DNA of 64,000 nucleotides from Vreelandella neptunia (GTDB taxonomy: Bacteria > Pseudomonadota > Gammaproteobacteria > Pseudomonadales > Halomonadaceae): the NCBI RefSeq assembly GCF_034479615.1, contig NZ_CP140255.1, positions 124,001 to 188,000 on the forward strand. Direction: 5' to 3'. Each line of letters begins with the position of its first letter. Positions within the stretch are counted from its first letter, which is position 1. The translations under genes and the position numbers were made by a program. The notes beneath the pieces are model-generated. The model did not search any database. It was not told where the DNA came from and worked only from the letters and a program-made list of their open reading frames with translations. Shown here piece after piece: positions 62,902-64,000 of this stretch.

Positions 62902-64000
62902 ATGAACAGTGCTTTCGCGACACCTACCGCCTCCCTCGATGACCCCTTCTATTACCTGACGAACTTTCGCTTCGTTTTGGCCTGGGTGGGGGAGCGCCAC
63001 GCTGATCTGCTCGCAGCAGGCGAGCTTACCTTTCTTGAAACGTTCAAAACCTTGCCGCAGGCTTCTCAAGCGCTGCTGGTACGCATGGTAATGCGTAAAG
63101 GCGAGCTGTTTCGGCTTAGCAAATTACGCTATACCGAAGTAGGCGACAGCGCTGAGGCGATAGCGCCCTTGATCGCTCTTGGCTGGGTCGATAGCGACCC
63201 GGCACTTAGCGTCGATGAGCTGTTTAACCAGCTACGCTTGGCCGAGTTACGCCAGGCGTTGGCGGCGGATATACACGCCGCCGGGCTGAGTGCCTCTAGC
63301 GCCAAAACCGTGCTCTACGACACGCTGGCAAGCCCGCTCAATGAACCCAAGCGGTTATGCCAGTGGTGGCCCGAGGCAAACGATCCAATTCTGCGGCTAA
63401 CGGTCATGGAAACCTGCGACCGGCTGCGGCTGATGTTCTTTGGCAACCTGCGCCAGGATTGGGCCGAGTTCGTTTTGACCGAGCTTGGCCTCCAGCGTTT
63501 CGAGTCGGTGCCTTTTACCCCGCAGTCCCGCGCGTTCCAGTCGCGCCAGGAAGTGGACACCTACTTAGCGCTCCATCGTCTGCGCCAACGTCTGGACGAC
63601 GGCGAGCTGCCCGCCGATCTATTCCCTGAAGTGCCACCGCCTGCGGATAACCGCTGGCTGGCCACACGGCGCGCGCGGTTACTGCTCCAGTTGGGCCGAG
63701 TAGCAGAGCGTAGCGGAGACGCAGCGCTAGCGATGACGCTGTATAGCGAGTCCGCCAGTAGTGAGGCGCGCATTCGGCAGCTACGTGTGTTGGAGCGCCA
63801 AGGGGAACACCCTGCGGCCTTTGAGCTGGCGACCCAAGCGCTTAATAGCAGCCCCAACGAAACCGAGCACCAGGCGCTGGCGAGGATCCTGCCACGCTTG
63901 CAGCGGCGGCTTAAACTGCCTGCTGAACCGAGCGACCCCGAACCCGCCCATGAGCGCTGGGACTTATCATTGCCTGGGCCGCAGTGGGTCGAACGCGCTG
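62902..64000 (+). CDS. FAN1-like VRR-NUC nuclease, N-terminal part (runs off the window)
   Basis: An open frame continues to the last base (366 codons visible). It starts MNSAFATPTASLDDPFYYLT, followed by NFRFVLAWVGERHADLLAAGE and LVRMVMRKGELFRLSKLRYTEVGD, the SAP-like N-terminal region of bacterial FAN1 homologues, and a helical TPR-like stretch (RLLLQLGRVAERSGDAALAMTLYSESASSEARIRQLRVLERQG). The catalytic VRR-NUC domain would lie beyond the window. FAN1 is a structure-specific nuclease for crosslink repair. Expected to be about 550 residues in full. Confidence 0.85.
   Translation, partial: MNSAFATPTASLDDPFYYLTNFRFVLAWVGERHADLLAAGELTFLETFKTLPQASQALLVRMVMRKGELFRLSKLRYTEVGDSAEAIAPLIALGWVDSDPALSVDELFNQLRLAELRQALAADIHAAGLSASSAKTVLYDTLASPLNEPKRLCQWWPEANDPILRLTVMETCDRLRLMFFGNLRQDWAEFVLTELGLQRFESVPFTPQSRAFQSRQEVDTYLALHRLRQRLDDGELPADLFPEVPPPADNRWLATRRARLLLQLGRVAERSGDAALAMTLYSESASSEARIRQLRVLERQGEHPAAFELATQALNSSPNETEHQALARILPRLQRRLKLPAEPSDPEPAHERWDLSLPGPQWVERA

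Overview
The window is about 64 kb of chromosome from a moderately GC-rich gammaproteobacterium. The gene content points to the Halomonas group (Halomonadaceae): E. coli-like ribosomal proteins, a glnA-DUF4124-ntrB-ntrC block, small DUF6164 and DUF6435 proteins, an AmpR/AmpC pair, and REP-like intergenic elements. The genus is inferred from overall content; no rRNA gene is present to confirm it.

Bases 1-13825 hold the S10-spc-alpha ribosomal superoperon, entered inside rpsJ and running through rplQ with secY, rpmJ and rpoA in standard order. The rpsJ-rplC gap is unusual. It is strongly structured and carries a roughly 58-nt look-alike of 23S rRNA domain I, ending a few bases before the rplC ribosome binding site. 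Next come a SPOR-tailed D,D-carboxypeptidase, a DMT transporter, trhP (tRNA hydroxylation, with an ANR/FNR-like box), and a minus-strand run of thiM-thiE-lysR, doxX and ygiD-type dioxygenase headed by a TPP riboswitch.

Bases 22-33 kb are mixed metabolic and accessory genes: gloA, a ChrR-type cupin, divergent ampC/ampR, a zinc uptake operon (a previously unlisted 49-codon His-rich membrane protein, then znuC, znuB and a His/Asp-repeat znuA) under a Zur-like box, and a secreted esterase next to an acyltransferase. Two copies of a 57-bp hairpin repeat and a tRNA-Leu 3'-end fragment mark this stretch as recombinationally active. Bases 34-39 kb are the nitrogen regulon core, with sigma-54 promoters before glnA and ntrB and an almost perfect NtrC site about 130 bp upstream of the ntrB start.

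Bases 39-47 kb carry a ChaN-like protein, small proteins, an entericidin, PAP2 and GT4 lipid/glycan enzymes, a porin and a 5'-nucleotidase. An intergenic gap at about 41.2-41.45 kb encodes what looks like a CsrB/RsmZ-type small RNA: six AGGA motifs, several in hairpin loops, plus a terminator. Bases 47-55 kb contain ugpBAEC (glycerol-3-phosphate uptake, with a Pho-box-like site), argE, ychJ, a GIY-YIG protein and an acetylpolyamine amidohydrolase. Bases 55.7-62.9 kb form a peptide ABC transporter operon ending in an M14 carboxypeptidase, and the window runs out inside a bacterial FAN1-like VRR-NUC nuclease gene.
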